64,000 nucleotides of DNA from Otatea glauca (GCA_036346275.1 CM070719.1:19137185-19201184), one strand, 5' to 3'; positions 42,927 to 54,855 are shown, counted from the first letter of the stretch. Numbers and translations are program-made. The notes: a model not told the origin generated them from the sequence alone.

Positions 42927-45240
42927 ATGGGCTCTCTCCACAAGTCTGGGATATACGTTGGTTATGAAAGTGCATCCATAATCAGGTATTTGGAACCCAT
43001 GACTGGAGACTTGCATATAGCCCGATTCGCTGATTGCATATTTGACGAGGATCAAGCTTCCGTTATTAGGGGAGAAATCAACCTTTGGATGAAAAATGCC
43101 GGAAATCATATGGCATTCCATCGATCCCCGCGCATGACCCGCACTAATGAAGCAAATCAAGAAGTCCAGAAGATAATTGATTTGCAGAATTTAGCAAATG
43201 AACTGCCTGATCATTTTTGTGATTTGAAGGGCGTGGTTAAGTCGCATGTACCCGCAAGAAATGTACCAGAGATGGTGGAAATACCAAAGAAAATAGAAGG
43301 TATCCTCATCCTATTCATAGGCCTCGAAAAAGAACAGAAACTGCCTCAAACCCAAAGTACCCGAGACGTCTCGGAGAAAATCAAGAGAGGACTTACCACA
43401 ACCAATCACGAAAATACCCTAAGGAAAGAAGGGAGCCAGCTTGAGACTCGCATTGGAAAGAAGCCAACGGAAAAGGCAATTCCTGCACTTGAATCTTCCA
43501 CTACAGAAGTCACGGAAATAATGTGTGCGCACACATAGGCGATGAAAGCTAAAGGAACTTGCTCTGCGATAGGGAATAGCAAATGAAGAGCAAGTAGAAG
43601 TGCATGAAGCACCTCATGAAGAAATGGCCATAAACATTGTAATAACAGAGAATCCACGAATAGAGCAACGATAACGTTGATGCATACTTCGCAAAGAAGA
43701 TTGCCTCGATCATTGATCATGATCCCGAGCCCGCATCTCTAGCAGAGTGCAAGAAAAGGCTAGATTGGAGAGAATGGAAGAAGGCAATCATCATGGAGTT
43801 AGTCTCTCCAACAAGAGAGAGGTGTTTGAGCCGTGATGCCGCACACCTCCCCATATAAACCTCAGAGGTCACAAATGGGTCTTTGTTCTAAGAGGAATGA
43901 AAACAATGAAGTTGTAAGGTGCAGGCAAGGCTCGTAGCTCGGGGTTTCACTCAACGCCACGGAGTTGATTATGAAGAAACCTATTCTCCTGGTCATAGGA
44001 GGAATTACCTTTAGATATTTGATCTCAATGGCGATCAACTTGAAGTTGAGAATGAAGCTAATGGATGTTGTTACAAAGATATTTGTATGGAAACTTGAAT
44101 TGGAGATATACATAAAAGTACGGAAGGTATTCCTATCCCAACCAAGACGGAGCAAATAGAAACACAGCAGTGTGAAATTAGAGAAATCACTGTATGATAT
44201 TAAAAGCGATTAGGAAGAATGTGGTACAATCGCTTGAGTGAGTTTCTCTGCAAGAAAGGCTACACAAACAGCGAAGATTGTCCATGCGTATTTATACAGC
44301 GATCCCCGAATGGATTCTGTATAATCTCCATCTATGTAGATGACTTGAACATCATTGGGACGGATGAAGAAATTGAAGAAGAATGCTCATACTTGAAGTC
44401 TGAGTTTGAAATGAAGGATTTGGGTAAAACCAAGTTTTGTTTAGGCTTGCAGCTTGAGCATGTCCAAGGAGGAATCTTGGTACATCAATCACCTACACGT
44501 AGAAAGTGTTGGAAAGGTTTGGCTTTGAAAAGGCATATCCTGGAAAGACTCCAATGGTCGAAAGGTCACTCCAAACAGACCTAGACCCATACAGACCTAG
44601 AGAAGAGGAGGAGGAAGTCCTGAGAGCAGAATTCCCATATCTGAGTGCAGTTGGAGCGCTTATGTACCTTGCGAATAGCACTAGGTAGGACATTGCATTC
44701 GCCGTGAATTTGCTAGTTCGACATGATGGCGTAACCCACCAAAAGGCATTGAAAGGGATCAAGGACATCTTAGTTACCTCCAAGGAAGCAAAGATCTCGG
44801 TTTGTTCTTTAGAAGAAACAATGAATGAATTTGGTTTGCCACGCCGATGTCGGGTACTTATCGCACCGCATACTTGGCAAGTCTCAAATCGGCTATGTTT
44901 TCCTATGTGGAGGAACAACAGCTTTCGGAAGTCGTCTAAGCGCACTCGCGTCTCGACGTCGACAAACCACTCGGAAATCATCGCTTGTATGAAGCATCTC
45001 GTGAATGTGCATGGCTCAGAAGAATGGTTCACCACATCCAGAAGTCATGTGGCTTGAACATTGAGCAAACTCCCACGATCATTTATGAAGATAATGCAGC
45101 TTGTGTTGCCCAAGCACAGATGGGTTATGTGAAAATCAATCTCACAAAGAATATCAACCCCAAGTTCTTCTATGCTCACGAATTGCATAAGATGAACGAG
45201 ATCAAGATATTGCATACTAAGTGATGTGAAAATCTTGCAG
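42927..45240 (+). pseudogene. copia RT and RNase H
   Basis: A linker frame (IYVGYESASIIRYLEPMTGD) precedes RT. RT blocks: LVARGFTQRHGVDYEETYSP near 43935 across a frame change, CVFIQRSPNGFCIISIYVDD (YVDD near 44336), FEMKDLGKTKFCLGLQLEH. RNase H blocks: SAVGALMYLANSTR, DNAACVAQAQMGYVK, HELHKMNEIKILH, ENLADLFTKSLP after an in-frame stop. RT is missing parts around its N-terminal fingers. The order and YVDD are normal for copia. Confidence 0.8.
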
Positions 45241-45595
45241 ATTTGTTCACTAAATCACTCCCAGCATCTACCTTTGAAAGGTGCGTAAAAGGGATTGGGA
45301 TGATGAGACTTAGAGAAGTGCAGATTTCAGGGGGAGATATTTCACATACTCCCACATAAATCTCGAATATGAATTTTGAATACCCAACATGAATCTCGAA
45401 GATTAGTGGTTGAAGTTTGGGTGAATTGTACTTTTTTTCCTTAGCAAGTTTTGCATGAAGTTTTCTTGCATCAGGTTTTAACGAGGCAATTCGTGCAACA
45501 TAGTAAGCATATGCTATGTACTCTTTCTCCAAGTATTTTTCCCACTGGGTTTTTCTGGAGTTTTAATGAGGCATGTGCATCTCGCGGTAAAGGGC

Positions 45596-45606
45596 CCAAG
45601 GGGAAG
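45596..45606 (+). other. Polypurine tract of the copia 3' end
   Basis: ccaaggggaag lies directly before the LTR start TGTTGGG. Confidence 0.6.
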
Positions 45607-45834
45607 TGTTGGGAAACCACGTGGCCCAATGAAAGTCCACGATGGTCCTTTAGCCGAAACTCTAGGCGACTACTATATAAGGAGGAGGGGGGTCTCCCTA
45701 TGTACAAGAAATCAGAATAGCAATAAAGAATTCTGTCTTCGCTCTCCCTAAATTTGTGTCTCTCTTTCTATCTCTGTTCTCCAATTCAGATCTGTTCGGG
45801 ACTCCGGACTATTCGATAGCGAGGTTCCTTAACA
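45607..45834 (+). repeat. copia 3' LTR (228 bp)
   Basis: TGTTGGGAAACCACG ... GGTTCCTTAACA. TATA box tatataa at 45674-45680 and AATAAA at 45722-45727. No 5' partner is found in the window. Confidence 0.8.
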
Positions 45835-47670
45835 GCATTTACATACTCTCATATCCGTCACACGCTCAGTACAGCTTCCTTGGTTGTTTTTTTAGTTAGA
45901 GAATTTTTAGGAGATGAAATTTATTCGTTGATTGATTGATTTTTTTTCTATTTTTGTTAGAGGTATTTTTTAGAAGGTGGACGAGAGAGTTGGGAGGGGT
46001 GACATACATCCGTCATCACTGTTGGAAAAATTAATTCCAACAATCACCGTCAACAGCTTCTTGTTAACTAAAATAAATTAAAGATACACGAATAAAAGAT
46101 TCTGTTAAGTTAATTCTGGGGATGCGCCATGTACTGGTTGTATATGCCATACAACGTGACATACGTCTTCCGCGCCTCCCCGTGTCGCCGTCCGGGCGCT
46201 TACGGCACGGCACGACCACGGCTCTGTCCACCGCCAGATCAAGCTCCTAGGGATGTCGGGCACGCTCCCGTTGATCGTGCGCACGACCGACGGTCACAAT
46301 GACGTACACCGTTTCGGTCCCAACGTGGCGATCGATGTTGTCCGTGCCGACGACGACGCGGCGCGTCTACTTGTATAGTGCGCCGAGCATGTCCGGCCGA
46401 GTTTGCTGCCAGCTCGACGACTGACGATGAGAACGTTGTTCCCGCTGAACGATCGCTACGCAAACGTGATGCTGACATAGAGAGAATTCCTGCAGTTGTA
46501 GGCTTTACGCTACACCATGATCACAAATACCACCGGGACGCAGCGCCGCTGAGGCCCGGGCCGGCACAGCCCGAGCGTGGTCGACTCCCACGGAGACGCA
46601 CATCACGCGACGATCTGGAGGCCGGCCTGGGAGCCCGCGGAGACGGGTTCTTACCGGAGAGGGCACTGGACCCCAGCTGGTGCCTTTTCCTGGCCTGGGC
46701 CTCGCGTTCAGAGTGTGCGTATGACTCGGTGAGTTCGTGGGTCAGTACTTCGATTAAAATTAGGATGTTTTTTTCAATAATTCGAAAATATTACAGAAAA
46801 TTTTGAGGAATTTTTTGTAGGGAAATGGAGATTTGTGACTATTTGTAATGGCGACAGAGCTCTATAGCCATTACAAACGGCAAAATGATTATCCACGTGG
46901 GCGGCAAGGTCATTGTCACCGTTGCCCTCTGTCGCCATTTCAATTGGCGACGGACCACCCTAGATCTAGAAAAATGAAGAGAAGAAAAGAGAGGAGAGGA
47001 AGGGAAGAAAAGAGAAGAAGAGAGGAAGAGAAGAGGAGAGTAGGAGGAAGAAGGGGAAAGGGAAGAAGAAGAGGAAGGGAAGAGGAAGAGGAGAAGGAAT
47101 TTGATGCAAAATTTTCAGGTTAAAACTTCTATTGCTTGAATCATTTTTTGAAAATATGGTAGGTTAGCGACAGAAATAATTTGATGTGTAGGTATGTAGT
47201 TCTATAGATATTTAGTTATTTAGTTGTGTAGATTAGTAATATTTGTATAAATAAGTAGAAATGTTTAGATATGTAATTTTGTAGGTACGGTTAAGGACGG
47301 AGTGGATAGGTTAAGGCAATTATATCAGAGAGTACGGAATTGAGAAATAAAGTTTACAGACAGTCTCAACATTTATTTGTTGTAGTGTAGAGTAGTTTTT
47401 TATGATACGTAGTCATATCGAGGCTACTAACTTTAGAATTCATTAGGGTTATTACATATTGGTTAACATAATGATATTACATCGTGTAAATAATAACAAT
47501 TTAAGGAAATACTCGACAGGTATGGATGAACAAATGCATTTTAAAATATAGGGTTCCACAGATAGGTGCAGAAGGGGTCTAACTAGATCATTTTCTAAGT
47601 ATGGTGGCTAGCCTGTCATATGCAGGAAAGTGTTTATGGGGCACCGTTACGAGAGATAATTATACCTTAT
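45835..47670. other. Unassigned region with a GC-rich patch and a purine run
   Basis: 45835-46135 is A/T-rich with nothing recognised. 46140-46760 is GC-rich; frames on both strands contain stops and no domain, though it could be a captured gene piece. 46840-46960 contains short matching blocks ggcgacagagct / gtcgccatt that may be part of a small inverted repeat. 46970-47115 is a G/A run of the agaggaagagaag type. 47120-47670 is A/T-rich and empty. Confidence 0.45.
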
Positions 47671-48490
47671 TGTCGGGGATCGGTAGTCCCGCCACGTGTA
47701 AAGCACCCCTCGGATCTTGTAGCCGCTTCCCACGATCCCGGGGGCTTGTCTCCGACCTAGAGGGTGCACTCCCCAAGCCTGGGCCCGGGTCCAGCTAGCT
47801 CGGGCTCGAGCGCAAGGATAGGCCCCGGTTCGAGCTTGGCACCACGACCTCTACACCTCCCAGGATAAACGACATTTGTAATAATTTATCTTTCTTGTGT
47901 AAAAACTCTCCCTTGCGTGGGAATCAGCGCCAAACCTAACCCTGCGCGGGAACTAGGGCCAAGCAACTCCTGTCAACTCTCAGGGACTACCGTCGCCTCC
48001 AAGGAACTCTTCAACTCCCAACGACTACCGTCGCCTCTCAGCAACTCCCATTGACTCACCAAGGTCACCTGACGTCAGTCTCGGGACCAGGCGGCGAAGC
48101 CCCTAAAGGGCTATAAAAGACGGCGGATCACCCCGACCAAGGTGGCGGCCCGGAAGAAAACGAACATCTCCAACCAAGACTACCTAGACTCCTAGAAGAC
48201 ACGTTCCCGAACTCTCCCTCGTAGCTTTGCTTCCAAGCGGCTCCGAACTTGGGCCCGGCTTGTACTCTCCTGCGAAGCTTCATATACATCTTTCGCCTCA
48301 GGGCAAGACTGGAGTAGTGCTATTACCCACACCTGGGGGCTCGAACCAGTATAAACCTTGTGTTCATTGCTTCTTCCCCGATGTACATTCCCGCGACACG
48401 CGCCATTCCCGAATGAGCACGACCTCAGGCCTCGCCCTCATACGATCTTCCCCATCCCCCCTCTGCGGTCGGCGGTTTCGATCGTCGACA
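47671..48490 (+). repeat. 5' LTR of the second Tat element (820 bp)
   Basis: TGTCGGGGATCGG ... GATCGTCGACA, with TGTCG/CGACA inverted ends. TATA box tataaaa at 48112-48118. Upstream are two related copies of an actaccgtcgcctc-containing unit (47985-48040). Confidence 0.82.
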
Positions 48491-48491
48491 G

Positions 48492-48509
48492 CTGGCGCCC
48501 ATCTTTGGG
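48492..48509 (+). other. Primer-binding site of the second Tat element
   Basis: ctggcgcccatctttggg starts two bases after the LTR. A tggcgccc start is the usual form in Tat and Athila elements. Confidence 0.65.
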
Positions 48510-48636
48510 CCCGAAGTTTCGTTCGTTCGGAGTCCATTGCTTCAGTGTCGCCAGCACCTTCGGCTTTGATGACAACATGTCACGTTCAGCAAGCCTGTAG
48601 CCGGATGCGGTTCCCGAGTGTGAAGGCTCCACCTCT

Positions 48637-50523
48637 ATGTTCTCACCTTCGCTGCCGCCGCGCGAGCGCATGGCATTCATGGCTAGCAGTCGCGAGGCGA
48701 GCGTGGGGATGAATGACGGCAACCCAGAAACTCTGGAGGAGGCGCGTTTGGCCCGGGTCGCTATCGACCAGGCCATCAGTGCCCTCCGACGGGAGGAGCG
48801 CGAAGAGCTTCGCACTCTGTCCGTGCACCACAGTCGTACCCGCCTGGACGATCCCAACCGCGAACGCCTACGAGCCATCGCTCGGGTCATGGCCGATCCT
48901 GCCCGGACAAGGTCGGCTCTCTTTCGGATGTCCCTCGCTGAGGAGCTTGGTAGGGCGGTCGACGAGGTCACGCCCTCGCAGTGAGGGCAGCACCAGCGCC
49001 CCGAGCCCCGCTCCCTGGAAAGCGATGGCAACTCATCGTGCAGGCGTTGTCGCTCTCGCCGATCGACTCCGTACCCGCGGGCCCAGAGTCCCCCGTGACC
49101 GCCCCCGCCTCGTCGGGACCGGATCGATCTTGTGCGCGTGCCGTGTCAGAGTGACAAGGCCTTCGCTCGAGTAGCGGCGCTTCCCGAGGCCTTTCTCTAG
49201 ACATTCTGCCCAGGCATCAAAGGGTTCGTGATCGCCCACACCACTGCCCTGATGACGCTCCTCCTAACCGTCAAGACCAACGCGGGGTATGCCGTTGGCT
49301 CGAGTTCGATTACCCCGTCGACCGCGACTTGACCGCGCGGCGGCCGATCATACGCTTCGACCTCACGTGCCGGCGTGCCGTCGACCTCTGCCGAGTCTGC
49401 CGCCACTCGGTTGAGCCAGCGGCAATGGAGCGGTTCGACGGGACCAAGAATCCCGATGATTTTTTTTCAATCTACTCCACCGCGATTCTGGTGGCCAACG
49501 GGAGCGAGGCCGTGATGGCCAACTACCTCCCTACCGTCCTGGACGGTGTTGCGCGTACCTGGCTCTTCAACCAGGCACTTGGCGCTTTCCGATCATGGCG
49601 CCAGGTGCGAGGCGCCCTCCGTTCGAACTTCCAGAGCTGCTACGAGCACCCCGGACGAGAAAGGGACCTGGTTCGCATCATCAAGGGCAAGGGTGAACCC
49701 CTCCGCGACTTCGTGCACCGATTCACCCGCGCGAGGAATTCGACTCCGAATGTCCCCAACGAGGTCGTCGTCAAGGCCTTCAAGTTTGGCGTCCGGGGAC
49801 AGGCGCCTTACCGAGGACCTGTAGATCACCACGAACCTCAGCGTCAACAAGCTGTTCCAGATGGCGGAACGATACGCGGACACGAATGACGCCGTTCGTT
49901 GGAAGCGTGATTACGACCAGGGCAAGCTCGACCGCATCTTCGGCAAAGCTGGACCATCTAGCACCAAGAGTGGCGGTTCGGACCCGCACGAATAAAAGGC
50001 GGAGGAGAGACCGCAATGGTGGCGGCGGCCAACTGCGCATAGTCATCGTGATGGACAGCGGATGCGAGGTGCGGCAACCCGACCGCAATGAGCCTCGACC
50101 TCAGCGAGGCGGCCGCGGCCGGCGTAACGCCAGCGCCAACCCAGCGAGGGCGTCGCGGCAGAGCCACAACGAGGACACCTCGGGTTGATGAGTGCGGCGG
50201 TACAACTCAGACAAGTTCTGCCCGTTCCATAAGGCCTACGGCCATGACCTGCGGAACTGCAGAATGTGGCAGTACAGGTTTTACGCCTTCTATGACGGGC
50301 ATGGAGAGATGCCCACGCTTCTGAAGGAAGACGAGCTGCCTGATGGGGTCAATGCCGGCGAGGGCCTGGAAGGCCTCGACCTAGAATTTCAACAGGGCAA
50401 CCGCCATGTCTACATGATTTTCGACGGTTCGTCCTTGTACCGGTCCCAGCGCGAGCTCAAGGACGCCGTGCGTACCGTGTATCAAGCCTCTGCTGGGAAG
50501 CCCGCTGACCAGCCTTGCAAATA
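48637..50523 (+). pseudogene. gypsy gag, frame-broken
   Basis: An N-terminal helical region (LRREEREELRTLSVHHSR) is in frame from 48637. The gag core is at 49423-49800: MERFDGTKNPDDFFSIYS, NYLPTVLDGVARTWLFNQ, GAFRSWRQVRGALRSNFQ, RIIKGKGEPLRDFVHRFTR, NEVVVKAFKFGVRG. A zinc-knuckle-like motif CPFHKAYGHDLRNC follows near 50215-50260. At least four frame changes separate the pieces. Gag forms the particle and binds RNA. Confidence 0.8.
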
Positions 50524-51213
50524 GGTCGGTACTCCAATCACCTTCTCTCGGGATGATGCTCCCTCGGGAATATCCAAGGACCTTAAGACCGCCTTGGTCG
50601 TGGCTCCGACCATAAGCAACACCGTGGTCGGGCAGGTCATGGTTGATGGGAGCTCCTCAACTCGCTCTTGGCGGTACCAGCTGGGACCGGATCACGATTC
50701 CGATCGAAGATCAGGAGCATAGCGGTCCCCTTCTTCGGCATCGTGCCGGGGAGCTCAACCACTCCACTCGGGCAAGTGGTTCTACCTGTCACTTTTGGCG
50801 ATTCGGCGAATTTCCACACCGAGCTGATCACCTTTAAGGTGGTCGATGGGGATCTCCCCTACAACGCCACCCTCGGGCGGTCGACCTTAATCAAATTCAT
50901 GGCGGCGAACCACTACGGCCACCGCTGCATGAAGCTCCTTGGGCCCAATGGCGTCATAACCATCCGCGGTGACCTCAAGGTGGCGCACTGCTACAAGGAG
51001 AAAGCCGGCGATCATTTGGCGTCTTTGCCTCGTGAGTCGGTGACTCAGAATGCCCGTCGGAAGGCGGCGATCCAGCCCAGCGGCCCGACCAAAGCCGTGC
51101 AACTCGAGGAGGGCAATTCGAGCAAGTACATCCACATCGCCACCCAGCTCGATCCGAAATATGAACTCGAGCTCATCATCTTCCTCCACAGCAATAAGAG
51201 CATATTCGCGTGA
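50524..51213 (+). pseudogene. gypsy protease region
   Basis: From 50668 one open frame reads IAVPFFGIVPGSSTTPLGQ, VVLPVTFGDSANFHTELITF and DLPYNATLGRSTLIKFMA, the C-terminal half of a retropepsin-like protease (LGR near the end). The catalytic DGS-type site should precede it near 50640 (mvDGSSS in a shifted frame). The linker to RT contains LDPKYELELIIFLHSNKSI. Confidence 0.7.
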
Positions 51214-51227
51214 GAGCTAGCAGACAT

Positions 51228-52010
51228 GCCAGGAGTCCATAGGGGGTGATCGAGCACAAATTGCAAACAAGGCCTGACTGCAGGCCCGTGCGCCAGAGAC
51301 TGCGACGCTACTCCCCCGAAAAGGTGACGATAATCAGGGAGCATCTCAACAAGCTCCTGAAGGCCAGCTTTATTCGCGAGATTGACTACTCCGAATGGCT
51401 GGCCAACCCGGTGATTGTACAGAAAAAAGGCGGAAAGTGGAGGATGTTCGTCGACCACACGGGTTTGAATTCAGCATGCTCGAAGGATAACTTCCCTCTT
51501 CCGCGCATAGACCAGATCGTGGACTCCACCGCCAACACCAAGATGTTGAGCTTCCTCGATGCTTACTCCGGCTACCATCAGATCAAGCTCGCGGTAGGCG
51601 ACAAAGACAAGACGGCCTTTGTCACGCTGTTCGAGACGTTCTGCTACACAACCATGTCGTTTGATCTCCGCAATGCGGGAGCAATATTCCAGCAGCTGAT
51701 GTTCAGAACCTTCGACCCTCAGATCGGCCGGAACCTCGAGGTCTACGTCGATGACATCATCGTCAAGAGCTCTTCCGAGGGCGACCACATTAACGACCTC
51801 ACGGAGACCTTCGCCAACTTGAACAAGCATGGGATCAAGCTCAACCCCGAGAAGTGCGTCTTTGACGTAACCTTGGGCAAGGTGCTCGGCTACATGATCG
51901 GGGGCTCGGGAGTAGGCCCGAACCTGGAGAAGATCGAGGCGATCGAGAAGATGATCGCCCAGCGTCGACGAAACAAGTCCAGTGCCTTGCCGGCCGCGTG
52001 GCCGCTCTTA
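51228..52010 (+). pseudogene. gypsy reverse transcriptase
   Basis: The main frame opens at 51246 and contains REIDYSEWLANPVIVQKKGG, KWRMFVDHTGLNSACSKDNF, PLPRIDQIVD, MLSFLDAYSGYHQIKLAVGD (first Asp), FVTLFETFCYTTMSFDLRNA, LEVYVDDIIVKS (YVDD) and LNPEKCVFDVTLGKVLGYM. All RT core motifs are present in one frame, making this the most intact RT of the window. Confidence 0.9.
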
Positions 52011-52985
52011 GCCGATTCATCTCAAGGCTCGGAGGGCGCAGGCTGCCGTTCTACAAGACCCTGCGCAAGCATGGGGGCTTCGAGTGGACTCCCGAAGCTA
52101 AGCGATCCTTCGACGAGCTGAAGGCGTACCTCTCGAGCCGTCCTCTGCTCATGACCCCGTAGCCGAGCAAGGTGTTGTTGCTCTACCTCGCGACCATACC
52201 GAGCCGTCGGCGCCATCACAGTGGCAGCGCGATGGTCATTGCAGCCGTTACTATGTCGTGAAGTACTTCATGGGCCAAAGGAGCGTTACCCTCTGGTTCA
52301 GAAGCTACTCTACTCCCTTTTCATCGCTTCACGCAAGCTTTGGCATTACTTCGGCGCGCGATGTAAATGTGGCGAGTTCCTTCTCGATGAAATCTAAAGA
52401 ATCGAGCGAAGTCGTATTGCCAAGTGGGCCATGGAGCTGGCCGAGTTCGACATCCGATTTGTGGTGTGCCCAACCATCAAGTCCCAACGCTCGCCGATTT
52501 CGTGGTCGAACACACGGCGGAGCCCGCCTCTGAGCCCGAGACCAAGGAAGAGGGCCCCTGGACTATGTTCTTCTACAGGTCGAGGTCGTTCAAGCGCTCG
52601 GGGGCTGGCATTCTCATCATCACCCCCAGGGAGATCATCTGAAGCATGTGATTCACTTTAGCTTTCCCGCAACCAACAACGTCGCAGAGTACGAAGCCCT
52701 CTTGGCCGGCCTTCAAGCGTGCAAGTCGCTAGGCGTACGCCGGCTGGTCGTGAAAGGAGATTCCCTAAATGGTTAACGGTACAACAAAGACTACGGTGCT
52801 CAGGCCTCGCGACAAAGTATCTCGCCGAGTGCGCCAAGATGGAAGGTGGTTACGGAACACGGAGTCGGTGCGTACCGGGAAGGACAACTCCGGTGCCGAT
52901 CTTCTCTCAAAGCTCGGGTCATCCGATGATGAGATTCCACCGGATGTCATCCTCGAGACCTTGGCGGCAACGTCCATCACCGACT
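52011..52985 (+). pseudogene. gypsy RNase H and second (archaeal-type) RNase H
   Basis: First RNase H: KHGGFEWTPEAKRSFDELKA then degraded text ending WAMELAEFDIRFVVCPTIK. Second RNase H: ADFVVEHTAEPASEPE, PWTMFFYRSRSFKRSGAGIL (the first catalytic Asp of FFDG is Tyr here), FPATNNVAEYEALLAGLQAC (Glu) and LVVKGDSL (Asp). Stops and frameshifts occur throughout. Confidence 0.78.
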
Positions 52986-52989
52986 AGGA

Positions 52990-53351
52990 AGGCTCGGTAG
53001 CCCTCCTCGAGAGTGCTTCCTCGTGGAAGGACCCGATCGTCAAGTTCCTCGACCACAGCGAGCTCCCGCCCGATACAGCCGAGAGCAGCAAAGTCAAGCG
53101 CCGCGCGAGCTCGTCAACGGACAATTATATCGGTGGGGCGCCTTGGGTGTTCTGGCGAAGTGCATTACCCCGGAGGAAGGTAAGTACTTACTCCATGACA
53201 TCCATTCGGGCCTCTGTGGCGTTCATTCTTCTTTCAGGACTATGGTCGGGAAAGAGTTCCGGATGGGTTTCTATTGGCCGACAGCACTCCAGGACGCTCG
53301 GGACATCGTCCGCGCCTGTCGAGCCTGCCAGTTCCACGCTCGGAAGACACA
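52990..53351 (+). pseudogene. gypsy integrase, zinc-finger end, cut by the assembly gap
   Basis: LYRWGALGVLAKCITPEEGK precedes the HHCC zinc finger: HDIHSGLCGVHSS ... FYWPTALQDARDIVRACRAC. The sequence then enters Ns, so the catalytic core cannot be seen. Confidence 0.8.
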
Positions 53352-53451
53352 NNNNNNNNNNNNNNNNNNNNNNNNNNNNNNNNNNNNNNNNNNNNNNNNN
53401 NNNNNNNNNNNNNNNNNNNNNNNNNNNNNNNNNNNNNNNNNNNNNNNNNNN
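53352..53451. other. Assembly gap of 100 Ns
   Basis: Exactly 100 Ns, the conventional size for a gap of unknown length. It joins integrase of a plus-strand Tat element to gag of a minus-strand gypsy element. A gttgttattgttg run borders it on the right. Confidence 0.97.
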
Positions 53452-53650
53452 GTTGTTATTGTTGGTCGCTACGCTGGTCATCTGTTGCATCCGCCGCATC
53501 ATAGTCCAGATTAGTTGAGTCTGTGCGGCAAGAAACGCTCCCATTCTCGCATGTCAATTGGTGGTGGTTGAGGGCTGCCTCCGTCATTGGGGTTGTCGTT
53601 CTGGCGCAGTCCGCTTCCTGAAGCTCCATTGTTTCCTCGAGTATTCACCA
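53452..53650 (-). pseudogene. gypsy gag, N-terminal part
   Basis: The minus strand reads MVNTRGNNGASGSGLRQN, GGSPQPPPIDMREWERF and, after a one-base shift, AAQTQLIWTMMRRMQQM followed by Asn repeats. A Pro-rich stretch followed by a Gln/Met helix is typical of the gag start in chromovirus-type gypsy elements. The rest is lost in the gap. Confidence 0.65.
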
Positions 53651-54132
53651 TCTGATGATTGCCTCTTAGGTTAGGAAAGGTAGATGTAGCATAGATAAGA
53701 AGTAAGAATTTCTAAAGCGGGAAAATAGGTCATACCCAAACTGAAATAATTCTTTATTTAATCTGGTATGGTGCTTATTTAAGCCTACAAGCTTTGCAAC
53801 ACATAACGCACACTCAAGAATACAAAGAAGCAAACTAAACACGAAACCTTAACGCCAACTAGAAAGGTAAAGACTAACTTAAAGACGTGACTCACACTCG
53901 AGTCTCAATACAGCTCCAAGGCTGACACTCACTCATCCAGCCAACCTAGGCGAGGTCGATCCGCGCATACACCGCGGATGAGCCGGCATAGGAGCGAACC
54001 TATCCCGATGACCTACTATCGGGTCCTCTGCAACAACGGGTCTCGTGACTCTCCGCTCCCACTCGCCTCCTCGGGATCCTCCTGACTCCTCTGCTGCTCT
54101 GAACTCCTCGAGTCACGCGCTCTAGCTCGTCC

Positions 54133-54784
54133 TCATCGCCTCCGTGGCCTCTCCCACTCGGTGATCATCCCGATGGCTGAAGCACGGGTCACCTCAAGCT
54201 CCTGCTCTGCTACTCTGAGTGCCTCGTACACAGTCTCCAGCTCCTGGGTAGTATCTCTCATATGATCCTCCTGGGCAAGGGCGAACTCCGCAAGGTGTGT
54301 GGCTGTGGCACACTCGTCCTCCACGATCCGTCGGCGTCGGCATGCTTGCACATCTGGGTGAAGGCGGAACACTGAGTCGTGAAGCTCGTCGGCGTAGTCG
54401 CGGCAGACACGGCGAAGAGCAAGGCGAGCGACCTCCTGAATTGCAACCTCGTACGAGAATCTTCCGCGAGATGTTGATTGGCCTGCTAGCTTCCTCGTTC
54501 TCTCGAGCGTAGATAATCAGCTTGCAAATAAATCCTTGGTGTACACCATTCACTGACCAACTGCCTCCTCGGTAAAGCGGACGATAGAAGCCTCCAAGCG
54601 TCTGAAGTATTCTCCACAGCTCCATGGAGTAGCCGCCAGCTGACTCCTCAAAGGTCGGAACGATCGGCATCTGCTCCACAAGAACTTTGAATAAGTTCTC
54701 CACTCGAAACGGCCAGTAAAACGGTAAATTCGGCAAAGGTGAGAAGTAGAGAATGAGATGAGTCGAGAGTGTTTTATTGGTCAA
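54133..54784 (-). pseudogene. ORF0 upstream of gag
   Basis: From 54784 the frame contains FRVENLFKVLVEQMPIVPTF, EESAGGYSMELWRILQTLGG, GVHQGFICKLIIYARENEE. After a frameshift near 54455 it continues VAIQEVARLALRRVCRDYAD, HDSVFRLHPDVQACRRRR and a helical end (EDHMRDTTQELETVYEALR) to the stop at 54133. No domain is recognised. Position and size suit the ORF0 of RIRE3/RIRE8. About 480 bp of untranslated DNA separate it from gag. Confidence 0.6.
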
Positions 54785-54855
54785 GTTTAAATTTCCTTTT
54801 AGAAAATAATTTTGGACACACTCATACTATCTAGGGCCAAGACCTACAGTCAGTA

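Larger units (their letters stand above)
39882..45834 (+). mobile_element. copia sequences with unmatched LTRs, probably two fused elements
   Basis: A 322 bp LTR, primer-binding site and gag start (39882-40650) are followed by a GC-rich leader, a second unrelated gag start, and a decayed protease, integrase, RT and RNase H that end in a 228 bp LTR (45607-45834). The two LTRs share no sequence beyond TGTT/AACA, and their flanks (ctcac, gcatt) do not match. So this is a junction of two different copia elements. Confidence 0.7.
47671..53351 (+). mobile_element. Second Tat-lineage gypsy element, 5' LTR to integrase
   Basis: 5' LTR, primer-binding site, gag, protease, RT, RNase H, second RNase H and the start of integrase in normal Tat order. 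The second RNase H again points to Tat. It is more GC-rich than the first Tat element and lacks its GCCGAT enrichment, so it belongs to another family. It runs into the assembly gap inside integrase, so the 3' half and 3' LTR are not visible. Confidence 0.85.

Noticed and set aside
46848..47123. Arg/Lys/Glu-rich ORF
   Set aside because: It is a translation of a G/A simple run and has no conserved motif.
48438..49031. 197-codon minus-strand ORF over the second Tat element
   Set aside because: It mirrors the gag leader and LTR end, has no domain and no promoter; unlike the antisense gene at 2515-5424 it shows no protein-like motif blocks.
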